Assembly (NCBI RefSeq): GCF_006538325.1
Contig: NZ_BJKK01000001.1
Coordinates: forward strand, 372,001-436,000
Length of the DNA: 64,000 nt
Direction: 5' to 3'
Origin: Alteromonas sp. KUL42
GTDB lineage: Bacteria; Pseudomonadota; Gammaproteobacteria; Enterobacterales; Alteromonadaceae
Below the pieces are notes generated by a model. That model worked only from the letters and a program-made list of their open reading frames with translations, was not told where the DNA came from and ran no database searches. Position 1 is the first letter of the stretch. The number at the start of each line of letters is the position of its first letter. The position numbers were made by a program, and so were the translations under genes. Below, piece by piece: positions 17,374 through 26,294 of the stretch.

Positions 17374-19359
17374 TTAGTAAAGCACTTCGAAGTCAATGTC
17401 ATTGGCTTCTAAAAACTCACCGATAATACGAGATTGTTGATTACCCCGAGGGACCATTACGTAGCATTTGGGAAGTGGCGTGACTTCTCGCAGCTCATAC
17501 CACAAATCGTCAAGCACATCATTACCATGCTTAAGGAAGGTCTCTCCCCAACTTGTGGTATATAAAACCGAGATGTTTTCTACCGTTGGTTTTTGTCGCA
17601 ACGTCGGGAAATTCACTATTGAAAGACATGCTGCAATTCTTTCAGGCGCTAAAAGATCGTTACGAGGCAATGACGATACTTTTACCGGTGGAAAGTACTT
17701 GCACAAGTGCTTCAGTAAGTCATTTAAGTCAAGTTCGCTTATTTCACCGTAGTTATAGTCAAGGTAAACCTTGCTGTCTACGTCGATGATTTTACTTGAA
17801 ACGCACCACACCATGAGAGAGACCGCGTCGCTTGCTTGAGTAATTTTTTGTGATTCGTCAATAATGCCTGATTTACTCAATAAATCATCTGCATACGCAG
17901 ACCACACTTCGGTACCATTCTTCAGTTGCTTCATGGCAACTGTAATTTTCTCGCAATAAAGACTTTCTTCAAAGGCGCGGCGCAGGAACTCTACCTTGTG
18001 TGGCTTTTTACTGTAAAACGTACTGAGCCTGCGACCTAAGACTGTCATGTCTTTTTCGTCCATGACCTGCTGATGTTGGCCTAGCTCTTTTGAGATTCTG
18101 CGATAACACTTCAACAAAAAACGATGAATTCGCGTACTCAGTTGGACCTTCTCATGGAATGACCATTCCTGCTGATTGTCGAGGTGGTGCAACGATTTTC
18201 TGTTCCACCCCCAGCGTTTGGCATAAGACGCGAGGATCTTACGCTTAAAGTTCGCACTTTCTCCATCTGACAGCGGTTGACTGAGTTTACAATCAGATTT
18301 TAAGTACAAACATTGTTGTAAAATCAGTATGTCTTCCGGTTGACCAAAGTTTTTATAATGAGCGATAAGCTCGTCGAACATCAGCGCATAGGGGTCTATA
18401 TCAGCTACCCGGCCAGGAGCTTCCGCACCCCGATGGACATGCTTTTTCAATACATTACACAGTGGTTGGCCATGTTTAATATTGGCTAAATACACCTCTA
18501 GCTTTGCCATTTTCAATACAGACTTAAATGGCGAGTCCATGGCTTTGCCTAGTTGCCATATAGCCGCTCCAAATAATTCACTGGCATCGAGGCGTTCTAA
18601 ATTACCCAAATCCATGAACCAATCAATATCAGGGGAGCCGCCCTTCTCTAAACTGTTGTAGATTGCGGTGTATTGCTTTTCATTGGTTTTTTCAGGCGTG
18701 AGCCACCAAAAAGGTGCTTTGCCCGCAACAACAATGTTCGTGGTGTAAAATTCAGCCTTTAAGAATAAGGCTTGAGCAGAGCCGGCGCTTTCACCTTCGG
18801 CAACGCCAAAATCATTTCGCTTTACTTTTTCGATATCAGACAAGAAGAAGTGAACTTCGATGCCAAAGTTCGCTTCTGCCCATGACTCAATAGCGGTGAG
18901 TTTTTGTTGCAGTAAGTTCAGTGATTCGTCAGAGAATTGCTTGCCATCGACGCATACCCAGTAATCAAAATCTGAATGATCCGTTTGAGCTATGGTGCCA
19001 ATGCTGCCCATTAAAACTAGAGATTCAACTGCCCGTTGGCGAGGCCAAATTTGTCGTATGTCTTTGAAAAGCTCGCTTTGTGTTGGAAAGCACTGCATAA
19101 GCGCATGTTCAACATCTACTCTGAATGAATAGTTACTTATCCCAAAAGGAATAGGCTCTCCGGATTCTGGAAGTGGTACAAAGCCAGGTAAGTTCTCGTG
19201 ATTGATATGTACCAAAAACGGGAGAACGTGAAACAGGGGTTTTTGAGCGTCTGGCAAAAGTGTGAGGGCACGCTCAATTCGCGCTTTGTTATACCTCAAA
19301 ACGCGCAATAGACGAATTGTTAAATTCTGCTTAACTGAAAGCGGTTGCGACGCAGTCAT
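17374..19359 (-). CDS. Class I adenylate cyclase-like protein, C-terminally short
   Basis: A 661-residue cytoplasmic protein homologous to the N-terminal and central parts of E. coli CyaA (848 residues). The nucleotidyltransferase signature MGSIGTIAQTDHSDFDYWVC (near residues 117-136) matches the CyaA Gly-Ser and paired-Asp catalytic motif. LPGFVP and the WGWNRKSLHHLDNQ region also follow CyaA. The C-terminal regulatory part of CyaA is shortened and different, ending in DIDFEVLY. It may make cAMP or be a specialised paralogue. An in-frame TTG at 19389 would add ten residues; neither start has a strong ribosome binding site. Confidence 0.8.
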   Translation of the reverse strand: MTASQPLSVKQNLTIRLLRVLRYNKARIERALTLLPDAQKPLFHVLPFLVHINHENLPGFVPLPESGEPIPFGISNYSFRVDVEHALMQCFPTQSELFKDIRQIWPRQRAVESLVLMGSIGTIAQTDHSDFDYWVCVDGKQFSDESLNLLQQKLTAIESWAEANFGIEVHFFLSDIEKVKRNDFGVAEGESAGSAQALFLKAEFYTTNIVVAGKAPFWWLTPEKTNEKQYTAIYNSLEKGGSPDIDWFMDLGNLERLDASELFGAAIWQLGKAMDSPFKSVLKMAKLEVYLANIKHGQPLCNVLKKHVHRGAEAPGRVADIDPYALMFDELIAHYKNFGQPEDILILQQCLYLKSDCKLSQPLSDGESANFKRKILASYAKRWGWNRKSLHHLDNQQEWSFHEKVQLSTRIHRFLLKCYRRISKELGQHQQVMDEKDMTVLGRRLSTFYSKKPHKVEFLRRAFEESLYCEKITVAMKQLKNGTEVWSAYADDLLSKSGIIDESQKITQASDAVSLMVWCVSSKIIDVDSKVYLDYNYGEISELDLNDLLKHLCKYFPPVKVSSLPRNDLLAPERIAACLSIVNFPTLRQKPTVENISVLYTTSWGETFLKHGNDVLDDLWYELREVTPLPKCYVMVPRGNQQSRIIGEFLEANDIDFEVLY

Positions 19360-19516
19360 TGCGATAGTCTGAACTTCTTCATGATGCAAAGCATAGCGTT
19401 ATTTTACGCTGAATTCTTTAAATTTTTAGCTAATAGGTGGATGTTTTGCGAATTAGTATTTAAACATAGTTTTTTATCGGTATTAGCCCGTTGAGGAGCG
19501 GCCTAAAAATACGTAT

Positions 19517-20155
19517 TTAGTCACGTTCTCGTTGCTCGATAATAGACGATGTACGTCCATCTGAAGCAAAACCAAAACTTTGAGCATTAAACGATACAAA
19601 ATTGTCTGTGTTCACAACGTTTCGAGCTGATTTCAAAAATGCCTGTATATCATCATCACTCGTCTCGTCTTGCTTTAATTGACTTGCATATTCGGTGGCT
19701 AGCGCCCATTCGTTTAGTGCAGAAAGCTTTGATGTTTGGTTAATCAAATTTGATAAGCGCGTATTTTTTTCCAGATAGTGTTGAAGTTTTTCGTTGCCAT
19801 CACCTTCAACGGTAAGTTCCCCATTCTCGATATTGACTGTTGTATCTGAAGTAATAGAAAATTTTGCCGCAATATCTCTAAACTCTACGGCAAGTTTCTG
19901 CCGATTAAAATCTAAATAGTTGGCAATAGACTCTGAAGAAATAGGGGCTTCTCCGCTTTCTATCTTATCGAGAAACGCCTCAATATTATCGCCGTGCAAT
20001 TGAGATTCAAAGTCTCGGTATGTAGCCGTTAGCGCTTGGTTTTCACGCGCTTTATTGGCGATATCTTGCAGGTCACTGCGAGCAGTATCGCCATTACCTA
20101 TATAGTTTATTAGCGAACGATTTGAAGACAAATTGGTATAAGTTGGGTCCATCAT
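19517..20155 (-). CDS. Hypothetical protein, helical, acidic
   Basis: I do not recognise this 212-residue protein. It has no signal peptide or membrane helix and is rich in Asp, Glu, Asn and Ser. Predicted helices cover about 25-170, with a short beta pair TVNIENGELTVEGDG near 105-120. The tail ends in SSIIEQRERD. It lies alone on the minus strand between the cyclase-like gene and a lipoprotein. The long readable frame and normal codon use support it being real. Confidence 0.6.
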   Translation of the reverse strand: MMDPTYTNLSSNRSLINYIGNGDTARSDLQDIANKARENQALTATYRDFESQLHGDNIEAFLDKIESGEAPISSESIANYLDFNRQKLAVEFRDIAAKFSITSDTTVNIENGELTVEGDGNEKLQHYLEKNTRLSNLINQTSKLSALNEWALATEYASQLKQDETSDDDIQAFLKSARNVVNTDNFVSFNAQSFGFASDGRTSSIIEQRERD

Positions 20156-20370
20156 TGGTGCGTTCCAGTAGTGCTTTACACATTGTTCTTTGTTAACGTT
20201 ATCTGCAATTTTTGCTCTGCAAATTTAGCGCCAACTACTGGTGATGATATTGGACATCCGCACTGTTACACTGCTTTTACATTAAGATATACGTGCCTGA
20301 AGAAGGAGCGACAGCTAACACGTTCTACTATCTGAGAAGTTATTAATTTGAAAACCGCATTGAGCAGTTT

Positions 20371-20970
20371 TTAGTTAGGAGGAAAGCTAGTGAGAAGAGA
20401 CTCGACAAGTTCATCGAGTTTCTGTTGAATACTTATCGTGTCTTTTGAATCGATTTCTACGGAGCCAGAGGCGCTGTAAATAATTTGGCTGTCTTTGGTG
20501 ATATCAATCTGAAGTGTTTGATGCAGTGACACTTGCTCACCAATGGGAATGCTGAAAATGCTTCCTAGCGAGATACTACCCGAGCGGCTATAACTTCCCG
20601 TCCCCAGTCCTACATTAAGGGTTGTACCGTCTTCTTTAGTTATTGAAGATGCTATAAAACTAACCCCTATATCAGAGCTTTCAGTATTCTCGCTACTACC
20701 ATGAACTACCTTTTGTAGCCCTCTTGATAAAAGCACTTGTTCGATTGCTTTTTCTACATGCAACATCAATGTTGGCGCTGCTGTGTTGTCTGACGGGATA
20801 ATTGTGAAAGTGTGTAACTGGGAAAAGTCGAGGGCTTTATCGTAGTTAACGTCAGGCCCTGTTGAGGCACAACCTGCTAATGTAGAAATAAACAAAAGGA
20901 AAGTTACAAAGATCGAACCTAGGTGATGCCCTGAATTTTGATTACTGGTTTTACCGCTTTTCACGTTCAT
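20371..20970 (-). CDS. DUF4136-type lipoprotein
   Basis: A 199-residue lipoprotein. The signal peptide ends in a lipobox STLAGCAS with the acylated Cys near residue 34. The mature protein starts PDVNYDKALDFSQLHTFTIIP, the typical start of DUF4136 domains, and continues to residue 199 with alternating beta strands and the C-terminal helix IQQKLDELVESLLTSFPP. Asp after the lipidation Cys is absent, so outer-membrane sorting is expected. Function of the family is unknown. Confidence 0.8.
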   Translation of the reverse strand: MNVKSGKTSNQNSGHHLGSIFVTFLLFISTLAGCASTGPDVNYDKALDFSQLHTFTIIPSDNTAAPTLMLHVEKAIEQVLLSRGLQKVVHGSSENTESSDIGVSFIASSITKEDGTTLNVGLGTGSYSRSGSISLGSIFSIPIGEQVSLHQTLQIDITKDSQIIYSASGSVEIDSKDTISIQQKLDELVESLLTSFPPN

Positions 20971-21150
20971 GCAATGCTGCCGATTTCTTAGTTAAGCTGT
21001 TAGCGTACTAATGATTAATAGCCGAATACAAAAAGAACGTAGTCAGTTACGTTTTTTAATTGTGACATTAATGATTCTTTAAATTGTGTATTACACGCTC
21101 TATTTTATTGTAATACTTCTAACTTTCTAAGTTAACGACAAATTAATTTG

Positions 21151-21249
21151 ATGAGTATACGAATTCTCTTCTTATTAAGTCTGCTCACTTTCAATTTATT
21201 CGCTCAGCCCACTGTTACTCAAGCACGATTTATGAACAGAGATAAATAG
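21151..21249 (+). CDS. Small signal-peptide-like ORF overlapping aidB 3' end
   Basis: A 32-residue frame, ATG at 21151, beginning MSIRILFLLSLLTFNLFAQP: a near-ideal Sec signal peptide with only about 13 residues after it. The last 20 bases overlap the 3' end of the opposite aidB gene. There is no clear ribosome binding site. It may be a tiny secreted peptide, the leftover start of a lost gene, or chance. Confidence 0.25.
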   Translation: MSIRILFLLSLLTFNLFAQPTVTQARFMNRDK

Positions 21250-22903
21250 GCTCTAGTATTGCATCGAAGTTTGTTGAAGCTGATAAGGTACCAAAGGTTT
21301 GCCCATGCTGCCCGCCTAGGCGGCTTTCACAAAAGGCATTGGCTAATTCAGTGTCACCGTTCTTTTCACTACTCTGCTTACTTAACAATACCGCAGCTTG
21401 TAAGGCTAGGGCTGCTTGTTCGGTTAAATAGCGACTTCTGATTTCCATGTGTTGGACATCGCTAAATGCTTCTGTCAATTTTGCTAGGTGTTGGTCGTAG
21501 TATTTATTTTTTCCAGACTGCTGTGTTAGTTCGCTGAATAACGCGTCTTTCACTTCGGGCTCTTTTGCTAATGCCCGCAATACATCAAGACACTGTACAT
21601 TTCCGCTGCCTTCCCAAATAGAATTTAATGGTGCCTGACGGTAATAACGGGGCATAGGATTTTCTTCTACATACCCAATACCACCCAAGCACTCTTGTGC
21701 TTCATTGACAAAAGCCGGGGTACGCTTACACACCCAATATTTACCTATGGCAGTCACAATACGAGAAAATGCGGCCTCTTGAGGGTTCCTAGGGGCTTCA
21801 TCTACGGCCTTTGCCACACGCATGGTCAGTGCGGTAGCTGCTGCACATTCTATAGTAAGGTCGGCCAGTACATTTCGCATTAAAGGTTGCTGAATAAGCG
21901 TATTACCAAATGCAGCCCTATACGAAACGTGATGTACCGCTTGAGCAAGTGCTTGGCGCATCAATCCAGAAGAGCCTATCATGCAGTCTAACCTTGTGAG
22001 AGATACCATGTCGATGATAACGGGTACACCACGGCCTTCTTCTCCCACCAAAAACGCTTTGGCATCTTGGAACTCTACTTCAGAAGATGCGTTACTCCAA
22101 TCGCCGAGCTTGTCTTTCAAACGTTGAATACGTACATGATTTAATTCACCGTTTTCAAGCAAACGAGGAAGCAAGAAGCAGCTTAAGCCACCTTCTGCTT
22201 GCGCAAGGATCAAATGCGCATCGCACATTGGGGCTGAAAAGAAAAACTTATGACCGACGATATGGTAACTGCCATCATCCTGTTTGGTTGCCGTTGTGGT
22301 ATTACGTCGTACATCCGAGCCACCTTGCTTTTCCGTCATTCCCATTCCTACGGTGATACCGTTTTTGTCTTTAGCAGGAATTTCTCTCGGATCATAAACC
22401 CCGTTGATGAGCTTCTCTAGCCAGTAAGATGGGAGTTGTTTTCCATAACGCATGGCGGGTACGGCTGCATGGGTCATTGTCAGTGGGCAAGAAGTTCCCG
22501 ATTCAGCTTGATAGTGCATATACATCAGGGCTGCGCGAACCACATGAGCGCCCTGAGTATGCTTATGTTGCCAAGAATAGTTGTGACTATGATTGCTCAT
22601 TGCCGAGGACATAAGCGTGTGGTAACTGGGGTGAAAATCAACACGATCAATACGTCTGCCATAACGGTCAAACGTATGAAGCACGGGCTTATTTTTATTC
22701 GCAAGCTCGCCGTGCGCCATTAAATCGCAACCAGCCAATTCACCATAGTGCGCTAGTAGGCTTTGTTGCGAAGCGTCCATCGTTGGCGCGTAGTGATTAA
22801 CGTAGTTTTGCAACAACTTATCGTCAGACCACAAATTGTAAGGGGGCAATACAAATGGTTGATTGTCGACGGTGTGCGTTTCAAAGCGATTTGTCATGTG
22901 CAT
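21230..22903 (-). CDS. aidB: AidB-like acyl-CoA dehydrogenase
   Basis: A 557-residue flavoprotein of the acyl-CoA dehydrogenase superfamily, AidB branch (E. coli AidB 541 residues). The family-specific N-terminus (NQPFVLPPYNLWSDDKLLQNYV), VGMGMTEKQGGSDVR in the FAD-binding middle domain and the C-terminal RYYRQAPLNSIWEGSGNVQCLDV are all present, the last in its separate helical domain. AidB is linked to protection from alkylating agents and binds DNA in E. coli; isovaleryl-CoA activity is weak. An AGGG lies nine bases before the ATG at 22903; an ATG at 22897 is also in frame. Divergent from a PaaX-type regulator. Confidence 0.9.
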   Translation of the reverse strand: MHMTNRFETHTVDNQPFVLPPYNLWSDDKLLQNYVNHYAPTMDASQQSLLAHYGELAGCDLMAHGELANKNKPVLHTFDRYGRRIDRVDFHPSYHTLMSSAMSNHSHNYSWQHKHTQGAHVVRAALMYMHYQAESGTSCPLTMTHAAVPAMRYGKQLPSYWLEKLINGVYDPREIPAKDKNGITVGMGMTEKQGGSDVRRNTTTATKQDDGSYHIVGHKFFFSAPMCDAHLILAQAEGGLSCFLLPRLLENGELNHVRIQRLKDKLGDWSNASSEVEFQDAKAFLVGEEGRGVPVIIDMVSLTRLDCMIGSSGLMRQALAQAVHHVSYRAAFGNTLIQQPLMRNVLADLTIECAAATALTMRVAKAVDEAPRNPQEAAFSRIVTAIGKYWVCKRTPAFVNEAQECLGGIGYVEENPMPRYYRQAPLNSIWEGSGNVQCLDVLRALAKEPEVKDALFSELTQQSGKNKYYDQHLAKLTEAFSDVQHMEIRSRYLTEQAALALQAAVLLSKQSSEKNGDTELANAFCESRLGGQHGQTFGTLSASTNFDAILEPIYLCS

Positions 22904-23192
22904 AAGAGGTTACCCTGTGAGTGATGTTTCTAACATTACTCTATGTGTAAAAATTTATCAAATATTGTAATGTTTGGTGGGGCATTGCTGCCTGAGAAGT
23001 AAATTGAAGCGAGCCTAATACAGTTTCTTTAGTTACTTATTTGGAATAACAAACCACACACTTCACTCACTTGCTGAAATTTGCATTGCGTGAACAAAGA
23101 TAAGCAGGCTCTAAAAAACACTTTTAAAAATAAGACGTAACAGGTACAAATGATAAGAAGCAATGAGTTGAAAGATAAGCAAAGAAGTTCGA

Positions 23193-24017
23193 GTGAAAGA
23201 TAAGCTAAACGATACGCAAGGACAGAAAACCAAAAAGCCAGTAGCACGTAAACTACTACTTAAATTGCTCAGCTCCCGCGAGAACATTCAAATGAATGCC
23301 GCGGCAGCGGTACGGGTAGGCGCCTTATTTGGTATTTCTGAAAATAATATCAGAGTAACACTCAATCGCTTGCATTCAGCTAAATTATTAAATGTAGTTG
23401 AGCGGGGTTACTACCAGCTAGGACCCAGCGGGAAGCAATTTGCCGATGAAATAAGCCAGTGGCGATTCGCAGAGCAACACCTTGTACCCTGGCAATCTGA
23501 TTGGATAGTGGTTCAGGCCACTATGTTGTCAAAAAGTGATAAAAAACAACAACGCATTAATGATAGAGCGCTTAAATTGCTAGGGATGAAAGCGCTTAGT
23601 TCTGGAATGTATATTCGCCCCAACAACATGCGCGGTGGGGCAGCGTATGTTCGCAATAAACTGCAGAATTTAGGGTTGTCTGAAAAAGTTTTTGTTTATA
23701 GAGCTACCGATTTCGACAAGACTACACATAACAGTGCAAGTGCCTTATGGCGAGTTAAAAGCTTGACCGCAAGTTATCAGCAAGGAATAACGTCGTTGAC
23801 GCAGTCTCTGCAAAAGATACCAGCGTTGTCTCTTGATGACGCGACAAAAGAGACTTTTGAGATAGGGGACAATGCGCTTCGTAACCTCGTATTTGACCCT
23901 TTGTTACCTGAGCCGCTTATTGATGTTGCACTTAGGCAACAATACCGCGCTTTAGTTGAACAATACGATGATGTGGGGGCGGGTATATGGAACACGTTTC
24001 TAAACAGTACACCATGA
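23193..24017 (+). CDS. PaaX-type transcriptional regulator
   Basis: A 274-residue GntR-like winged-helix repressor of the PaaX family. The DNA-binding domain covers about 15-85 (AAAAVRVGALFGISENNIRVTLNRL). The PaaX central domain includes WQSDWIVVQATM and LKLLGMKALSSGMYIRPNNMRGG. The C-terminal part has LPEPLIDVALRQQYRALVEQYD. PaaX proteins sense phenylacetyl-CoA in E. coli; here the ligand is unknown. The start is GTG at 23193 with AAGAAG upstream. It is divergent from aidB across 289 bases, so control of aidB is plausible. Confidence 0.85.
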   Translation: MKDKLNDTQGQKTKKPVARKLLLKLLSSRENIQMNAAAAVRVGALFGISENNIRVTLNRLHSAKLLNVVERGYYQLGPSGKQFADEISQWRFAEQHLVPWQSDWIVVQATMLSKSDKKQQRINDRALKLLGMKALSSGMYIRPNNMRGGAAYVRNKLQNLGLSEKVFVYRATDFDKTTHNSASALWRVKSLTASYQQGITSLTQSLQKIPALSLDDATKETFEIGDNALRNLVFDPLLPEPLIDVALRQQYRALVEQYDDVGAGIWNTFLNSTP

Positions 24018-24150
24018 TGTTATACCTAATGAAGCGACACCCACTGAAGCGATACCTACTAAAATAGAAATTTCGTATTAAGGCTTTGAAAATGTAGGTT
24101 TATCAGTTGCACGATATTTATGCCATACACTAGGGAAGATAAACGGATAC

Positions 24151-25263
24151 ATGAAAATAGAAAGACCACTATTTAAACACATACGCAACCACTCTGCGTT
24201 ATTCAGTGCATTGTCTGATTATCGAATTCAAGCGATGAATGAATTGGGCTTACATGGTTATGAATTTCACAAAACGCCCATGTTTGTTACCGACAGCGGT
24301 GCACGCTTAACCATAGAGCCCGAGCGAAGTATCGTGGTACCGTCTGTCCGCGTGCTTTCTAATATCAAAAGTAAATTGGTTAACGCTATTCCATCATTGA
24401 GTATGGTGGCAAACAGTGAAATAGGCTATCGCTATCCAACCGCTGCTTTAGCAGGTTTAGAAGCGCCTTTTATCAAGCGCATGCGATCTGAATATTTCCA
24501 TCGCATCGATGAAGACCGAAGTATATGTCGCCCGGTCAACTTGTCATATGGAATAAAAAGCAGAGGAAAAGCTGACAATAGATTGGAGTACGAAGTGTGG
24601 ATGCCAGACGAAGCGCCAGAGCAGAGTCCACTTCCGTTGCTTATAGACCGCTATGGCGAAGATTTACCCGATGACGTTAGGCATTTTGTAGAACAACCTT
24701 CTAAGGTGCATGGCTGGATGGGGGTGAAGCGTGCGGCATTTGAAGCTTTGTATCACAACCCTAGTAATTGTGGAGACTTGGTAATTTGTATAGCAATGAG
24801 TGTTGATGCGTACAACATTGGTGCTAAGCCAGACTTATCTTATTCCCCTGAGGCCGAGAGTTCCATTGCATTGAGTAATGCTGAATTTGAATGGGAGATA
24901 GACGGTTATTATGCACCCCGTGGGTGGATGTTTGATCACGACACCGTTTGGGAGGCAATCAACCACACCCTCGAAGCGATTAATGGGCCTTTAGAGGATT
25001 TTTACGCCAACGACATAATCCCCAGTAATGAAAGCAAAACAGAGCGTATTTTATCCACTATTCAAGCATTAGGCGTTACACAAAGTGAGATTGATAGGTT
25101 GAACTTACAGCCATGGGAGTTCCTATTGACACAAAGTGAGCACAGAGTAAAAGCCCACGATCCCAGCCGCAAAGTAAACTTACTTGGTCGTCTCAACCGG
25201 TTGTTTTATCAACCCGAACAACAGCTGCCTTCATTGAATGCTATTCACGATCTGATCTTGTAG
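24151..25263 (+). CDS. Hypothetical protein, 370 residues
   Basis: I do not recognise this protein. It has no signal peptide or membrane helix and looks like a soluble globular cytoplasmic protein: mixed alpha/beta, many aromatics, a conserved-looking acidic block LIDRYGEDLPDDVRHFVEQP (about 170-190) and WEIDGYYAPRGWMFDHDTVW (about 250-269). The last 30 residues are NLLGRLNRLFYQPEQ and a helix. It follows the PaaX gene by 133 bases on the same strand but seems to have its own leader. Complete and with normal codon use. Confidence 0.6.
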   Translation: MKIERPLFKHIRNHSALFSALSDYRIQAMNELGLHGYEFHKTPMFVTDSGARLTIEPERSIVVPSVRVLSNIKSKLVNAIPSLSMVANSEIGYRYPTAALAGLEAPFIKRMRSEYFHRIDEDRSICRPVNLSYGIKSRGKADNRLEYEVWMPDEAPEQSPLPLLIDRYGEDLPDDVRHFVEQPSKVHGWMGVKRAAFEALYHNPSNCGDLVICIAMSVDAYNIGAKPDLSYSPEAESSIALSNAEFEWEIDGYYAPRGWMFDHDTVWEAINHTLEAINGPLEDFYANDIIPSNESKTERILSTIQALGVTQSEIDRLNLQPWEFLLTQSEHRVKAHDPSRKVNLLGRLNRLFYQPEQQLPSLNAIHDLIL

Positions 25264-25613
25264 TTCTCTTTATTGCTAGAGTGTTTTTACACACTAGACG
25301 AGTCTATCAGACACGCATAACCGCCTTTATTGTTCCAACGGCGGTTATGTATGCAAGTACCACGTATCTTAGCAAGCGTCTTTCCACGCTATTTTTGTTT
25401 ACTATCGCTGTAACCAAATTGCATTAATTGTAAATTTTTAGATAAACTTTCAGTTTTTATGTAAAATAATTACAATTTAAGCGTTATTTTGATGTTTTTA
25501 TCTAATATTTCGTAATAAAATTACAGAAATTGCTTTATTTGTTGAAAGTTTTGGTCATAATATACACATCACTCAGGTGATGTTTAATTTAGTTACTACT
25601 TAGGAAATCGACC
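25264..25613. other. AT-rich intergenic region with two hairpins
   Basis: The first 90 bases hold two inverted repeats: CTAG and GTGT arms around a T-rich loop near 25276-25298, and a 10-bp stem CATAACCGCC/GGCGGTTATG at 25316-25325 and 25340-25349. Neither has a strong U tract, but they may end the upstream transcript. The rest is very AT-rich and should contain the promoter of the next gene. No ORF seen. Confidence 0.5.
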
Positions 25614-26081
25614 ATGAAACTGTCTACATTTGCAATTGCTCTAACTTTTTCTGTTGTTGCTGCTCAGGCATCTGCTAAAGATGTTCGCCTTCAACCGGTA
25701 AACAACAATGTTGAAACTCAAGCGTGTTTAACTGCCGCTACTGAAGGATATGGACCTGCTTTGCGCTACATTCGCAACAGCGGTTTCAATGCAGAAGAGT
25801 TCAGTGCATCAGTACGTTGTAACGGTGAGTCGTTACGCACATTTGCATATATGTACAGAAATAATGAAGTAACTGAAAACGCGAAAAATGTTGCATTAGT
25901 AGCGAAGAACGAAGACGCAGCATCTCAAGCTTGCGTAGAAGCACTAAGCATTGGCCAAGACGCAGCACTTGCTAAATATGGTCTAGAAGGCGAAAACATT
26001 ATTTGTAACTTTAAAAACATTTCAGACTTTGTACGTCAGTACAGCGCTGAGAATGTAGTTGTGCGTACTGCTGCAGAGTAA
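25614..26081 (+). CDS. Secreted DUF3718-like protein, two repeats
   Basis: A 155-residue periplasmic or secreted protein. The signal peptide MKLSTFAIALTFSVVAAQ ends at ASA near residue 21. Two related units follow: QACLTAATEGYGPALRYI with Cys38 and Cys69, and QACVEALSIGQDAALAKY with Cys107 and Cys131. Each has a Cys-containing helix and a second Cys before a Phe/Tyr-rich end, so one disulfide per unit is likely. This looks like a duplicated DUF3718 domain, a family of unknown function in Shewanella and Alteromonas relatives. The family name is given with moderate certainty. Confidence 0.7.
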   Translation: MKLSTFAIALTFSVVAAQASAKDVRLQPVNNNVETQACLTAATEGYGPALRYIRNSGFNAEEFSASVRCNGESLRTFAYMYRNNEVTENAKNVALVAKNEDAASQACVEALSIGQDAALAKYGLEGENIICNFKNISDFVRQYSAENVVVRTAAE

Positions 26082-26126
26082 GTGTTAACGCACTCGTTAC
26101 AGTGCAACTTTATAATACAGTTTCAT

Positions 26127-26151
26127 GGCCTCTCGCGATTAACGAGAGGCC
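26127..26151 (+). terminator. Hairpin after DUF3718 gene
   Basis: GGCCTCTCG (26127-26135) pairs perfectly with CGAGAGGCC (26143-26151) around a seven-base loop, 45 bases after the stop codon. There is no U tract after it, so it may end transcription weakly or protect the mRNA end. Confidence 0.5.
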
Positions 26152-26294
26152 TGACACTACGCTCTAATAGTTCTTTCTTCAGTCATTCTTTTTTCAATTA
26201 TTCTCTCTTCGGTTATTTGTGATTGCTCGAGTCGTCTGAGCGAATTAGGTGAAATGTAGTTTGTCTTCCATCTAAATAAGACACTGACTCGCCA

